Shown here: positions 16,310 to 26,001 of the stretch, in pieces
Layout of the letters: every line of letters starts with the position of its first letter
Numbering within the stretch: the first letter of the stretch is position 1
From: JAUXFK01 sp034189035
Lineage (GTDB): Bacteria; Desulfobacterota; UBA8473
NCBI GenBank assembly: GCA_034189035.1
Contig: JAXHVA010000047.1
Coordinates: 1 to 32,960, forward strand
Direction of reading: 5' to 3'
DNA length: 32,960 nucleotides
The notes under the pieces: model-generated
Database searches by the model: none
What the model was told of the DNA's origin: nothing
Seen by the model: only the letters and a program-made list of their open reading frames with translations
Made by a program: the position numbers and the translations under genes

Positions 16310-16731
16310 CAGCATTCCTGCCCTTCTCGACTTTTATTTAACTATAGTTAGCTTCTCCTTTTTGGCTGTTGTTTAATACAATTCATTTGAGCAATTGCAA
16401 AGAGATTTTATTAAAAAATTACTCCTTTGTTTCTCAATGTAGTCTACCATATCATAATCACAAGCTTTCTCAATCATTTTATTAATAAATATCTATCATA
16501 AAATGCAATTCTTATCAAGATTCCAGACAAGATCTTATCCTAACATTTAGGATTTGGGTGGAATAAATAACTTGAGAAAGTCTTTAAAAATGGTATTATA
16601 CCAGGAAAAGAAAGACAATACATAAAAGAAAAAGAGAAAAAACCCCTTTTCTCAATATGATTCACTGTTATAAATGCGATCGCTGTTTTCAAGTCAACCA
16701 ATCGCTATTTTACTTTTACAATGAGGTATAT
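16310..16731. other. Intergenic region between divergent cyclase and protease genes
   Basis: About 420 bp, strongly AT-rich, with no gene seen. A sigma70-like pair TTGAGA (16572-16577) and TATTAT (16594-16599) with 16-bp spacing reads toward the protease. A stretch of coding frame upstream of ATG 16732 (16657-16731) is open but has no ribosome site or family similarity. Confidence 0.4.
16572..16599 (+). promoter_or_regulatory. Candidate sigma70-type promoter for the M48 protease
   Basis: TTGAGA and TATTAT are separated by 16 bp, about 130 bp upstream of ATG 16732. The match is good, but in AT-rich DNA such pairs also arise by chance. Confidence 0.3.
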
Positions 16732-17979
16732 ATGAATCTTTTTCTTGTGATAATTCTCGTTATTTTAGTCGGTAATTACTGTATAAACTTCATCGTTGAA
16801 CGATTAAATGTCCGGCATGCTGAGAAAGATTTACCAAAAGAATTTGAAGGATACTATGATGCAAAGAAGTATAAAAAATCTCAGGAGTACCTCATTGACA
16901 ATACCCAATTTGGGATTATCTGCGATACAGTAATTACCCCAATCATTATTGTATTTATACTCTTTGGAGGATTCAATATGGTTGACCGGTTTGCAAGGGG
17001 CTTTAACCTAGGGATGATCCCAACCGGTCTGATTTTTGCCGGATTATTATTGCTCACTTTCCAGGTCTTCCTTATCCCTTTCTCAATTTACGATACCTTT
17101 ATCATTGAAGAAAGATACGGCTTCAATAAGACTACGCCAAAAACATTTGTTCTGGACATACTGAAGACATGGTTACTTGCCGGCATAATCGGAGGGGTAA
17201 TCTTCTGTGTTGTTTTATTGCTTTTCGAAAAGGCCGGGACATGGGCCTGGCTGTATTGCTGGTCTGCTGTAACTCTATTACAGATACTGATTGCCTTTGT
17301 CGCACCGGTTGTAATTATGCCCCTTTTTAATAAATTTTCCCCCTTAGAAGACGGTGAGCTGAAAGATGAGATTGAAAAGTACGCAAAATCACAGGATTTT
17401 AAGATGAAAGGGGTCTTTACAATGGATGCATCAAAACGCTCTACAAAATCGAATGCCTTTTTTACTGGATTTGGTAAGTTTCGAAGGATCGTATTATTTG
17501 ATACACTCATTGAAAGACACGATGTAAAGGAACTCGTCTGTGTACTTGCCCATGAAATCGGTCATTACAAGAAAAGGCATATATTTAAATCTATTCTTGT
17601 CTCTATCCTCACCACTGGATTAATGTTTTATATACTCTCTGTCTTTATAAACAATAAAGAACTCTTTGCAGCATTTAAGATGGAAAAGACCTCGATCTAT
17701 GCCAGTCTCTTCTTCTTCGGCTTTCTCTATGCTCCTATTGAACAGATACTCTCTATCTTTGCAAACATACTTTCACGCAAATACGAATACGAAGCAGATA
17801 CGTATGCAGCAAAGACCTACCCTCATCCTCAATCTATGATTACAGCACTAAAAAAGCTAAGCGTGGAAAACCTTTCAAACTTAACCCCTCATCCTCTCAA
17901 GGTATTTATGAGCTATAGTCACCCCCCTGTATTAGAGCGAATCGAGGCGATTAGAAGACGATATCCGGTTTCCTCGTGA
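16732..17979 (+). CDS. M48 family (Ste24 / CAAX protease 1-like) membrane metalloprotease
   Basis: This is a zinc endopeptidase of the inner membrane. The zinc motif HEIGH is at residues 274-278 in VCVLAHEIGHYKKRH. The distal Glu ligand is in KYEYEADTYAAK, and the SHPP motif near the C-terminus (MSYSHPPVLERIEAI) is typical of Ste24. Several membrane segments precede the catalytic domain. ATG 16732 gives 415 residues and has GAGGT upstream. Bacterial homologues are thought to take part in protein quality control at the membrane; prenyl-protein processing is not expected. It converges with the transporter gene, leaving only 9 bp between the stop codons. Confidence 0.9.
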   Translation: MNLFLVIILVILVGNYCINFIVERLNVRHAEKDLPKEFEGYYDAKKYKKSQEYLIDNTQFGIICDTVITPIIIVFILFGGFNMVDRFARGFNLGMIPTGLIFAGLLLLTFQVFLIPFSIYDTFIIEERYGFNKTTPKTFVLDILKTWLLAGIIGGVIFCVVLLLFEKAGTWAWLYCWSAVTLLQILIAFVAPVVIMPLFNKFSPLEDGELKDEIEKYAKSQDFKMKGVFTMDASKRSTKSNAFFTGFGKFRRIVLFDTLIERHDVKELVCVLAHEIGHYKKRHIFKSILVSILTTGLMFYILSVFINNKELFAAFKMEKTSIYASLFFFGFLYAPIEQILSIFANILSRKYEYEADTYAAKTYPHPQSMITALKKLSVENLSNLTPHPLKVFMSYSHPPVLERIEAIRRRYPVSS

Positions 17980-17988
17980 CCCTGATTG

Positions 17989-19665
17989 TTATTTTTGTCC
18001 TGCAACTGCCTGCGCAATATTATAACAATAGTCCCCTATTTTTTCGAATGAAGTAAGCATATCCACAAAAATCAAGCCTGGATCTACGGTACATAGACCC
18101 TGCTGAAGACGCATATGGTGTTTTTCTCTCATCACTTCCCTCATTTCGTTTATGCTCTCTTCAATCTTTTCGGCAGAGGCCATCACCGCCCTGTCCTCAT
18201 TCTGCATAGCATCTAATACGAGAACAATGAATTTTCTTACCTCACTGGATATGGTTTCATAATCCGTTAAACCGCCTTGAGAAAAGTACAATTCCTGTTC
18301 AATGAGTTCCTCTTCCAGCTCAGCGATATTCTCTATTGCATCTCCGATTCTTTCCAGATTATTGGCCATTCGCATGAGAGATGCCACTTCTTTTGATTCT
18401 TCAGGTGTAATAGTTCTTTGCATAACCTTTACAAGGAACTGGATGATCTCCTTTTGGAGAAGGTCAATAATGTCTTCCCTCTTTCTCCATTTGTTAAGTT
18501 CTTTAAGTTTACGTTCATAAAGAGAATTGATCACATCATCATACATCACTTTAACAGCCTCATTCATTCTGATGACCTCCGCTCTGGCCTGTGTCAGTGC
18601 AACAGAGGGGGTATCAATGAATTTCGTATCCAGGTATTTGATGTGATAAAGATCCTCTATCACTTCCCCTTCCTCCCTATGGGGGGTCAGCCATATTGCA
18701 ACACTTGTGAGATACGGGAGTACCAAAAGAAAAAACAAGGCATTGACTATATTGAACATGGTATGGGAATTTGCAATATACCTTGCAATATTGGGTTTTT
18801 CTCCTCCTAGAACCAGGTCAGGATGCCCAATATCTATAAATAGAGCCGTAGCCCACAAAACCAGTTTTATAAAAAAGGGGAAAAACATAATAATATTAAA
18901 AACACCGATGACATTAAACAGAGTGTGGGCCCTCGCAGTTCGATGTGCATTAATACTGGAACCAATACTCGCCAATTCTGCTGTAATCGTAGTCCCGATA
19001 TTGTCACCAAGAATTAAAGCCACGCTTGCCTCAAACGTCAATAGCCCCTGGCTGGCAAGGGCCATGGTAATCCCAACCGTAGCGCTGGAACTCTGCAGGA
19101 GCATTGTAAGTATTGTCCCTAGCAAAATGCAAAGGAGTATGCCCGCCAAATTGTCAGCATTAAATCTTGTAAATAAGGATATAAAGACCTCGCTTTCCTT
19201 TAACGGGGCAAAACTCGACTTCATTGTTGCAAGCCCGTAAAAGACAAGGCCAAACCCCAGAAGCACATCTCCCACATATGCCCATTTCTTTTGTCCTATA
19301 AAGAATTTTAAAAATACTCCCAATGCAATGGCAGGCAGGGCATAGTTCTGAATCTTAAAGGCAATTAATTGGGCCGTTACTGTTGTACCGATATTGGCTC
19401 CTAATATGACCCCAATGGCTTGTGTAAGGGTCATGAGGCCCGCATCAACAAAGCCGACCAGCATAACCGTTGTGGCGCTGGAACTCTGTACAATGCTGGT
19501 CATAACCATGCCCACCGTACACCCAACAAAACGGTTGTTGGAAACCATATTCAAGATCTGACGTATCCTTTTACCCGCTACCTTCTGAAGACCTTCTGAC
19601 ATGATTTTCATGCCGAAAAGAAACATCCCCAAACCACCGAGGGATTGAAAAATAAAAAACTCCAT
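17989..19665 (-). CDS. Na/Pi cotransporter (NptA/PNaS family) with PhoU-like tail
   Basis: This is a sodium-dependent phosphate transporter of the inner membrane, 558 residues. The two inverted family repeats show as QSSSATTVMLVGFVDAG and QSSSATVGITMALASQG, each followed by GANIGTTVTA and GDNIGTTITAE. The C-terminal 200 residues are helical and PhoU-like (MRMANNLERIGDAIENIAEL, SFEKIGDYCYNIAQAV), probably coupling uptake to phosphate status. GAGGT lies four bases before ATG 19665. It is a single gene, convergent with the protease. Confidence 0.92.
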   Translation of the reverse strand: MEFFIFQSLGGLGMFLFGMKIMSEGLQKVAGKRIRQILNMVSNNRFVGCTVGMVMTSIVQSSSATTVMLVGFVDAGLMTLTQAIGVILGANIGTTVTAQLIAFKIQNYALPAIALGVFLKFFIGQKKWAYVGDVLLGFGLVFYGLATMKSSFAPLKESEVFISLFTRFNADNLAGILLCILLGTILTMLLQSSSATVGITMALASQGLLTFEASVALILGDNIGTTITAELASIGSSINAHRTARAHTLFNVIGVFNIIMFFPFFIKLVLWATALFIDIGHPDLVLGGEKPNIARYIANSHTMFNIVNALFFLLVLPYLTSVAIWLTPHREEGEVIEDLYHIKYLDTKFIDTPSVALTQARAEVIRMNEAVKVMYDDVINSLYERKLKELNKWRKREDIIDLLQKEIIQFLVKVMQRTITPEESKEVASLMRMANNLERIGDAIENIAELEEELIEQELYFSQGGLTDYETISSEVRKFIVLVLDAMQNEDRAVMASAEKIEESINEMREVMREKHHMRLQQGLCTVDPGLIFVDMLTSFEKIGDYCYNIAQAVAGQK

Positions 19666-20002
19666 TTTACCTCTATCCTATTAACCGGACACTATTTAAA
19701 TTCATAAAAACAATTTTCCATTAACAATTGGACGTAAATAATTTATAAACCATTTAAATCTATATAATTTCGTAGTGCATGTCAAGAAAGAACAGATAGA
19801 AAAACTCTGTAGAATCACGGTCTCCTCATTTTGGTTTACAAAGGCAAATATCTTGACACTTCTCATCTTTTCTGCAATTATTTGGGCACCACTTGATTGA
19901 CCTCTATTAATAAAAACACCAAGAGCATGCGCCGAATTTCTCTCAGGGCACTTTAATTTAAAGACTGTATTTGTTCTTTCCCAAAACAATGGAGGGTAAA
20001 AA
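19666..20002. other. Intergenic region between divergent transporter and DUF1284 genes
   Basis: These 337 bp contain no supported gene. A minus-strand 95-codon ORF (19702-19989, TTG start) has no ribosome site and no recognisable family. A TTGACA at 19853-19858 could serve as a -35 element for the plus-strand gene, but no clear -10 follows at the right spacing. Confidence 0.4.
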
Positions 20003-20410
20003 ATGATTCCAAAACCTGTAGTTTCAATAGCAAAATGGAGACCCCATCACATTTTTTGCGTGCCGTATCTGTCAGTAAACTTTCCTGAAAGGGGAAAGGC
20101 CTTTAATGAGACAGAATGTAAGATAAAAGAAACCATACTCTCGGGGACAGATACGATCATAGAGGTCATCGAAGGCGTTGATGAACTCTGTCATGTTTGC
20201 CCGCTGTGTAAGGATGACAGTTGCCAAAGTCCAAACGGTAATGAAGATGCAGTCAGAAAATGGGATAAGATCATATTAAGGGGGCTGGATATCTCCTATG
20301 GAGAAAGAGGAACAGCAATGAATTTTAAGGTGTTGATTGACAAGAAAGCACCTCTGGAGTTTTGCCGTACCAGATGCTCTTGGAAAGATCAATGCGCAAT
20401 CTTCGGTTGA
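20003..20410 (+). CDS. DUF1284 Cys-rich protein
   Basis: The 135 residues match the DUF1284 pattern: WRPHHIFCVPYLSVNF at the start, then GVDELCHVCPLCKDDSC, a WDKIILRGLDIS segment, and a Cys pair near the end (FCRTRCSWKDQC). The spacing of the many Cys suggests metal or Fe-S binding, but the function is unknown. GGAGGG lies six bases upstream of ATG 20003. It appears to be monocistronic. Confidence 0.85.
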   Translation: MIPKPVVSIAKWRPHHIFCVPYLSVNFPERGKAFNETECKIKETILSGTDTIIEVIEGVDELCHVCPLCKDDSCQSPNGNEDAVRKWDKIILRGLDISYGERGTAMNFKVLIDKKAPLEFCRTRCSWKDQCAIFG

Positions 20411-20708
20411 GCAGGCTGATTGAATATTAACTGCTCAAATAGGCTGTATCATCATTCTTATATGCACTTTTTTTACTTTATTACTGGTGAATACTCAAAC
20501 CTTCAAGTGTCTATTTGACATCCAAGGGCCCTTGCCTTATATTTTTTGCTGACAGGGATATATTATCAAACACGTGTCTGTTAAGGGATGAGAACATAAT
20601 CGTTTGGTTCTTAAATTGCAACAAGCAAAACCCACGATCAACCCGCCTCAATTTTAGACGCAAAATGTATACCTGAAGGAACCAACCTCTTAGAAAGGAG
20701 AAGGAATC
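20411..20708 (+). other. Intergenic leader before the dead cytochrome cluster
   Basis: About 300 bp without a gene. AGAAAGGAG directly upstream of ATG 20709 is an intact ribosome site, although the gene it serves is dead. Confidence 0.4.
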
Positions 20709-21835
20709 ATGGAAAAGTTAATAGCTTTTGTGCTGTTGATGACCGTTGCTCCAGGGCTGACCACGGCTGGGAATTCTCTGCTCGGGTTACTCCCTGTCCC
20801 AATCCCGAATGAGAATACGCAATCAGCTGAAAAAGTGAGACTCGGAGATGCCCTCTTTCATGATACCCGCTTCAGTTCGACCGGCAAAGTAAGCTGTGCA
20901 ACATTTCACGATGCCAATAAGGCATTTACAGACAGATCTCTGAGAGTTTCGAAGGGGATCAATAAACTCAAAGGAACACGTAATGCACCGACTATCATCA
21001 ATACTGCGTATTTTTCAAAACTCTTCTGGGATGGGCGATCCAAGGACCTTGAAGATCAGTCAATTCATCTATTTGTGAATCCCGTTGAGATGGGCTTAAA
21101 GGATTAACAGCCTATTTTACAAATCGTGCAATCTGACCCAGAGTATATCAAGGCATTTCAAATGGTATTCAACAAAACCTGAGACCAGATAACCATGAAT
21201 GAGGTGGCTCAAGCCATTGCTGCATTCGAGCGAACTATCGTTGCGGGATACACCCCTTTTGATCGATGGTACTTCGGGAGCGATAAAGAGGCAATGAGCC
21301 AAGCGGCAATTCGTGGCTTGGAGGTCTTTATGGGGGAAGGCAGTTGCGTTTCCTGCCATGTAATCGAGCAAACACAAGCACTCTTTACCGATAATCGGTT
21401 CCACAACATAGGAGTTCGGTATCAACCAGATTCAAAAGGATGTGCCAAAGCTAGTAAACGCATTCCTCAAAGCAAAGATCCAAGGAAGAGACGTTGATGT
21501 TACAGTGCTTACCGATAAGAATGTTTCTGAACTTGGTCGCTTTGCTGTTACCAAACAGTCTGACGACATTGGGGCTTTCAAAACACCAACCATACGCAAT
21601 ATAGAGGTGACAGCCCCCTACATGCATGATGGCAAAATGAAGCCCCTGAGAGAGACTGTAACACGCTACAACAACGGAGACGTTACCAAAGAAGGCGGAT
21701 AAAGTCAATGATTTTCTCAGTGGAGGCATTCGGCCCCTTAACTTGACGGAGCAGCAGAAAGAGGATCTTGCGACATTTATGGAGGCGCTGACCAGCCCTC
21801 AGTTCGCAAAATCGGCTGAGACCGATAAGAAATAG
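20709..21835 (+). pseudogene. Di-haem cytochrome c peroxidase (MauG/CcpA type), degenerate
   Basis: The ancestral product was a periplasmic di-haem peroxidase of about 370 residues with signal peptide (MEKLIAFVLLMTVAPGLTTA). The first haem motif reads CATFH instead of CxxCH, so one covalent haem site is lost; the second (CVSCH, near 21345) is intact. Two in-frame stops occur, TAA 21105-21107 and TGA near 21179-21181. Two one-base frame changes lie near 21418 and 21698. The last segment (IRPLNLTEQQKEDLATF) ends at TAG 21833-21835. Because signal peptide and downstream domains remain recognisable, inactivation is fairly recent. It is the first of three dead genes in one operon-like row. Confidence 0.9.
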
Positions 21836-21850
21836 AGGAGAAGAAGATTA

Positions 21851-22477
21851 ATACAGCAATAAATCTGTGACTTTCTGAAGGCTGCTGGTGCGGTATTTGT
21901 AGGCGCCTGCTTACCAATCAGCTTAGTTGAATGCGCATTCGCTGATACCAGTGAAAATTTTACCTTTGCCTATATTTCAGATTCACACATTCAGCACATC
22001 AGAGGCAACCTTTTTGTTCACAACTGGGATCGGGGGCTGATTCGAGCAGTGGCAGAAACAAATCTACTGACACCCAAACCAGATTTTGTAATATTCGGCG
22101 GGGAGCTCGCCCAATTGCGCACCAAGGCAGAACTCGATCATGGTATAGAGATCCTGTCCGCATTGAAGTACAAAATCCACTGTGTACCGTGTGAAAGTAA
22201 CAGTCCTGTATGGCCATGACCTTATCCGCAAAGCTATTCTCAGACAAGGAGCCACCTTCCCAAGCTTACCGTGCCCATGAATCGAGCGGATCTTTTTTCC
22301 GAACGAGATGCCACGGGGTGGCAGTTTATAAACATAGCTTCCGGCAACGCGAATGTACATTTCACTCTCTATAACAACACTGCCCGGACGGTTCGCTTTA
22401 ATACAGAATCTGGGCAACCTGAGGACACAACATATAAAAACTTGACGCAGCGTATTATGCCTCAAGTTCACTATTAA
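21851..22477 (+). pseudogene. Tat-exported metallophosphoesterase, start lost and middle deleted
   Basis: The start position reads ATA and is followed by TAA (21860-21862). The remnant of a twin-arginine signal (CDFLKAAGAVFVGACLP) has lost its arginines. The N-terminal half keeps FAYISDSHIQH (metal-binding DxH) and DFVIFGGELAQ, where relatives have GGDL. After KYKIHC near 22180 the central region is missing and the text resumes at VTVLYGHD, then shifts frame to VPMNRADLFSERDATGWQF and ends at HY-TAA. Calcineurin-type phosphoesterases of this kind occur beside periplasmic cytochromes. The gene cannot make a working enzyme. Confidence 0.85.
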
Positions 22478-22494
22478 CCGAAGGAGATTAAAAC

Positions 22495-22902
22495 ATTAAA
22501 ATCATTCATCTATCGGCAGGTCTACTTGGGATTATACTGTTTGGCCTTATCTTTTCAGTCCATGCGGATGAGTTTACTGAGACAGACCTGAAGCGATGGA
22601 AGAAAGAGTATCTTTCTGTTGTAGAAAAAGGTCGGGCACTTTGGGCAAGCTCAAAACTCGGTACAAATGGAGTGGCCTGTGCTCAATGCCATCCGAATGC
22701 CTCCAATACGCATCCGGAAACCTATCCCAAGTTCCAAAAGCAACTCGGCAAGGTGGCCGAACTTCGCCATATGATCAACTGGTGTCTCAGGAATCCTCTG
22801 AAAGGTGCTTAATTGGGATCTGACGATCCGAAAATGATCGCTATAGAAGCATACATCAATTGGGAGCGCCGCGGAGTGCCTCTGGCACTGGGAAAAAATT
22901 AG
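22495..22902 (+). pseudogene. Periplasmic c-type cytochrome, start and internal codon lost
   Basis: A frame of 136 codons has one haem motif CAQCH (in GVACAQCHPNASNTHP) after a signal-like hydrophobic segment. The expected ATG is ATT (22495-22497), preceded by a good AAGGAG. TAA at 22810-22812 interrupts the frame between NPLKGA and LGSDDPKMIAIEAYI. The later MINWCLRNPLKG part resembles SoxA-like cytochromes. With the peroxidase and phosphoesterase it completes a three-gene set in which every member is dead. Confidence 0.82.
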
Positions 22903-23003
22903 TGCCGGATAAATAGGACAAGTCTATATATACTCAAGGAATAGAATGTGCCAACCATTTTTCTTATGGTTTGCATTATTATATTAACAATGAGCAATTT
23001 ACT

Positions 23004-23954
23004 TTAATTTTCCATTAAATGTTTTTTTAAAAAGTCACATTCAGATTTTACTACCTCTTTAAAGACATCCCCCACATAAACATCAAAGTGCCCCACCGGC
23101 ATACTTTTCAGGGTTGCATTGCTCATCATAGAAACGGCTTTTTCAATAGCCTTCGGGTTTAATAGTGAGTCTTTTTGCGCCATTACTATCATTGCGGGAC
23201 ATTGAACCTTTTTCGTATATTTTTTCGGCATATAAAAATTTGCAGTTACAAAAATCCTGGCCGGACATTCATTTGCAAATTCATAATCTTTCGGAACAAG
23301 AGCCATATAGCCGTCAAGTGCATCGGGAGTATTCATTATAGCAAGTGTACCGGTTTTTCCAACTACCGGCATATAATATGGTTTTCTGAATGTAATACTC
23401 CTTGTCACATCTCTTACACTCGAAATCAAGGCTTTTACAAATATTTTTAAATTAAGGGCAGAAGAAGCAACACAGGAAATGCCACCAACAAAGGGCACCT
23501 GTGCTACAATTGCCCTTACATTTTGATGTTTTGCTGCTGACACAATAACATGCCCCCCGCTAAAGGATGAACCCCATAATGCGATTCTCTGTGAATTGAT
23601 GTCCTTCAAGGTGCATACGTATTCAATAGCTGAATGCCAGTCCTTGAGATGGTGTGACGGGCTGACAAGGTTTCTTGGTTTGCCTTCACTTTTACCGAAG
23701 CATCGGTAATCGAAGAGGAATACAGCCATCCCTTCATCAGAAAACATCTTGGCATAAGGAGGGAGTCCAAAGAGCATTTCTCCTGCAAATCCATGAGCCA
23801 TGATCACAATCGGAGGATTTTTTACTTTTCGAGGGCGATATAGCATCCCTGAACACTTCATCCCATTGCTGTTGAAAAATAGATCTTCTATAATGATATT
23901 CTCCTGAGTATCTCCCTTATCCTGATTCATGTTTGTCTTTTTCCTTTCAACCAT
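23004..23954 (-). CDS. Alpha/beta hydrolase
   Basis: This 316-residue hydrolase has a standard fold and catalytic triad: nucleophile Ser in LWGSSFSGGH, Asp in MAQKDSLLNP, and His in PVGHFDVY. The oxyanion region is IMAHGFAGE. The N-terminal strand pair (FFNSNGMKCSGMLYRP) suits a dienelactone-hydrolase or acetyl-xylan-esterase-like enzyme acting on small esters, but the substrate is unknown. GGAGGG lies upstream of ATG 23954. It is isolated from neighbours by about 100 bp on each side. No lesions, unlike the cytochrome cluster beside it. Confidence 0.85.
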   Translation of the reverse strand: MVERKKTNMNQDKGDTQENIIIEDLFFNSNGMKCSGMLYRPRKVKNPPIVIMAHGFAGEMLFGLPPYAKMFSDEGMAVFLFDYRCFGKSEGKPRNLVSPSHHLKDWHSAIEYVCTLKDINSQRIALWGSSFSGGHVIVSAAKHQNVRAIVAQVPFVGGISCVASSALNLKIFVKALISSVRDVTRSITFRKPYYMPVVGKTGTLAIMNTPDALDGYMALVPKDYEFANECPARIFVTANFYMPKKYTKKVQCPAMIVMAQKDSLLNPKAIEKAVSMMSNATLKSMPVGHFDVYVGDVFKEVVKSECDFLKKHLMEN

Positions 23955-24096
23955 ATTATTATCCCTCCAGCGTTATTTTTCTCTCATTACATAGAAGTTA
24001 CACAGAAAGTCACTGAGAAATCTATGTAAAGTTGAATGAATTACACTTAACCACCGTTAAAGCCACTCTTTTCAATAGGCTAATCTGTTGTATTTA

Positions 24097-26001
24097 TTAC
24101 AGTTTGTCTAATCTCAGTTCCGTAAGCTTCCTCAAAGTAGGAGAACCCTCTTTTTTATCCCAGCCACATTCATCGTAATACTCATCCAATGCTCTTTTGG
24201 TATCTTCTATAGTGATGGGATTACTGAAATAGTCCATCATAGTTCCTCCCACTTCTGTACCATCCGACTTATCAGATCCAAACCACTGTTTTGGAGCACT
24301 GTCATCCTTCCGGCTAAATCCTTCTCTACTATTCAAGATTCTATATATATTCCAGGCTCGCTCTGCTCCTCTCAATAGTTCTGCTGAAGTTGTCTCTTCT
24401 CCTGTAATTGCCGAATACATATCAATAAAGCCCTCCATACCATGGAAACGATGAATATAAAGACGATGGCACTGACCAAGACAGTTAAAGAGAGAATACC
24501 AGTTGTGAGTATGCTTTGTCAGTCTTCCCACATTGTATGTACTCGATTCAAATATTCGGCTTATATCTTCTTCAGTCATCCCAATTCTACGAGCATGTTT
24601 TATATGCTCATCAATAGATCTCCCCATTCCATAAAGGCCTAAACCACCAGGGGCATAGTGAGTACGGCCTGGAAAGACCATTTGACTAAATGTCATTATA
24701 TGAAAGGTATCAACTCTTGGGTCAATAAACTGAGGAAACCCCTTGATATGGACGAGATAGTCCTTCGCACATTTGCCTATTTTTTCTGCCAACCTCACTC
24801 CACCTTCGGCCAACTCATTTCCAATACCTTGCCTATGAGATATCATATATAACAGATCAAGAGCTGTATCGTAGTCCACATAGTCCGGCGGTTGACCATC
24901 TAGCTCAAGGCCTCCAATCTCTTCGCTGTTTATTATACCATCTTTGTATAAAGAGGCGAGCAATTCCATAATTTGGGAATGACTCATCCTATCGATTCCT
25001 TCACGATTCATAAAATCCTTACGATATATTGCCCTGTTATACTTATCAGTATCCGTGCTTCCGCTGGAATCCCATTCGGCCATAAAATCAGTTGTATAGA
25101 TCCTGCTGCACGCATAATCACCCTCTCTTATCCTCACAAGATCCTTATCACCCATAACACAACTGGGGCATGCCAGCCCTTTTCTCACGCTTCTGTGTAA
25201 TTTATCCCAGTCCTCAATATCCACACCTGCCATCATTGAAGTCATAGCACCAAGCCACCCCTTGGTCATAGAGAAGGTGCCACCTTCAATGAGCGACTGA
25301 CGGTGAAAATACTTAAATACACGCTCATTTATCTTATCCACTCTCTTCATGAGCCTCACCGGATCGGCAATCTCTATCTCCCTATCCCCGAGGCAGGCTA
25401 CAATAGCTTTGAGATTCTTTGATCCCATTAAAGCAGGTAATCCACCTGATCCTATTGTACCTCCCTTATCAATAAAAGACATGGATATTCTCACCAGATT
25501 TTCACCTGCAGCACTGATAGGGATAATGCTGCATGGTTCATGCATTCTCCGTAATGCATCAGTTGTGTCATAGTTATCCATACCCCATAGATTTTCTGCA
25601 TCATGAATCTCAATATCATCATTGAAGATCTTGAGATAAACAGGTTTTTTTGCTCTACCACGGATCACTACAGCGTCATATCCTGAAGATTTGAGCATAA
25701 GAGGAAATGATCCCCCACCATTGCTGGTGACGATCCCTCCATTGAGAGGAGCCTTATAGGTAATCGATAGCTCTGCTGATCCAGGAACGATAGTACCTGA
25801 AAAGAGGCCAACACCGATAATAATCGCATTCTCCGGCAAAAATGGACAAGATTCAGGGATTATATTATCATAAGCCAACCTCTGAGAAAAACCCGACCCT
25901 CCTAGAAAAGACTTCGCCATTGTTGGATCAAGCGGCTCTTTACTTATATTACCATCGGTAAGATCTATATATAAGATGTTTCCCCCATATCCATACATCA
26001 T
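24097..26001 (-). CDS. Aldehyde:ferredoxin oxidoreductase family (tungsto/molybdopterin)
   Basis: This 634-residue AOR-family enzyme oxidises aldehydes, or reduces acids, with tungstopterin or molybdopterin and one 4Fe-4S cluster, exchanging electrons with ferredoxin. The N-terminal domain is typical (GGNILYIDLTDGNISKEPL, FLGGSGF, APLNGGIVTSNGGG). The cluster motif near residues 278-285 reads CPSCVMGD: the usual third Cys of CxxCxxxC is Asp285. The fourth Cys is likely in FNCLGQC. The start ATG overlaps the stop of the flavoprotein gene by one base (TAATG) and has GGAGGTG upstream, so the two are coupled. The flavoprotein partner presumably takes or supplies its electrons. Confidence 0.9.
   Translation of the reverse strand: MMYGYGGNILYIDLTDGNISKEPLDPTMAKSFLGGSGFSQRLAYDNIIPESCPFLPENAIIIGVGLFSGTIVPGSAELSITYKAPLNGGIVTSNGGGSFPLMLKSSGYDAVVIRGRAKKPVYLKIFNDDIEIHDAENLWGMDNYDTTDALRRMHEPCSIIPISAAGENLVRISMSFIDKGGTIGSGGLPALMGSKNLKAIVACLGDREIEIADPVRLMKRVDKINERVFKYFHRQSLIEGGTFSMTKGWLGAMTSMMAGVDIEDWDKLHRSVRKGLACPSCVMGDKDLVRIREGDYACSRIYTTDFMAEWDSSGSTDTDKYNRAIYRKDFMNREGIDRMSHSQIMELLASLYKDGIINSEEIGGLELDGQPPDYVDYDTALDLLYMISHRQGIGNELAEGGVRLAEKIGKCAKDYLVHIKGFPQFIDPRVDTFHIMTFSQMVFPGRTHYAPGGLGLYGMGRSIDEHIKHARRIGMTEEDISRIFESSTYNVGRLTKHTHNWYSLFNCLGQCHRLYIHRFHGMEGFIDMYSAITGEETTSAELLRGAERAWNIYRILNSREGFSRKDDSAPKQWFGSDKSDGTEVGGTMMDYFSNPITIEDTKRALDEYYDECGWDKKEGSPTLRKLTELRLDKL

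Noticed and set aside
19702..19989. 95-codon minus-strand ORF upstream of the DUF1284 gene
   Set aside because: TTG start without ribosome site and no family resemblance; more likely regulatory DNA.
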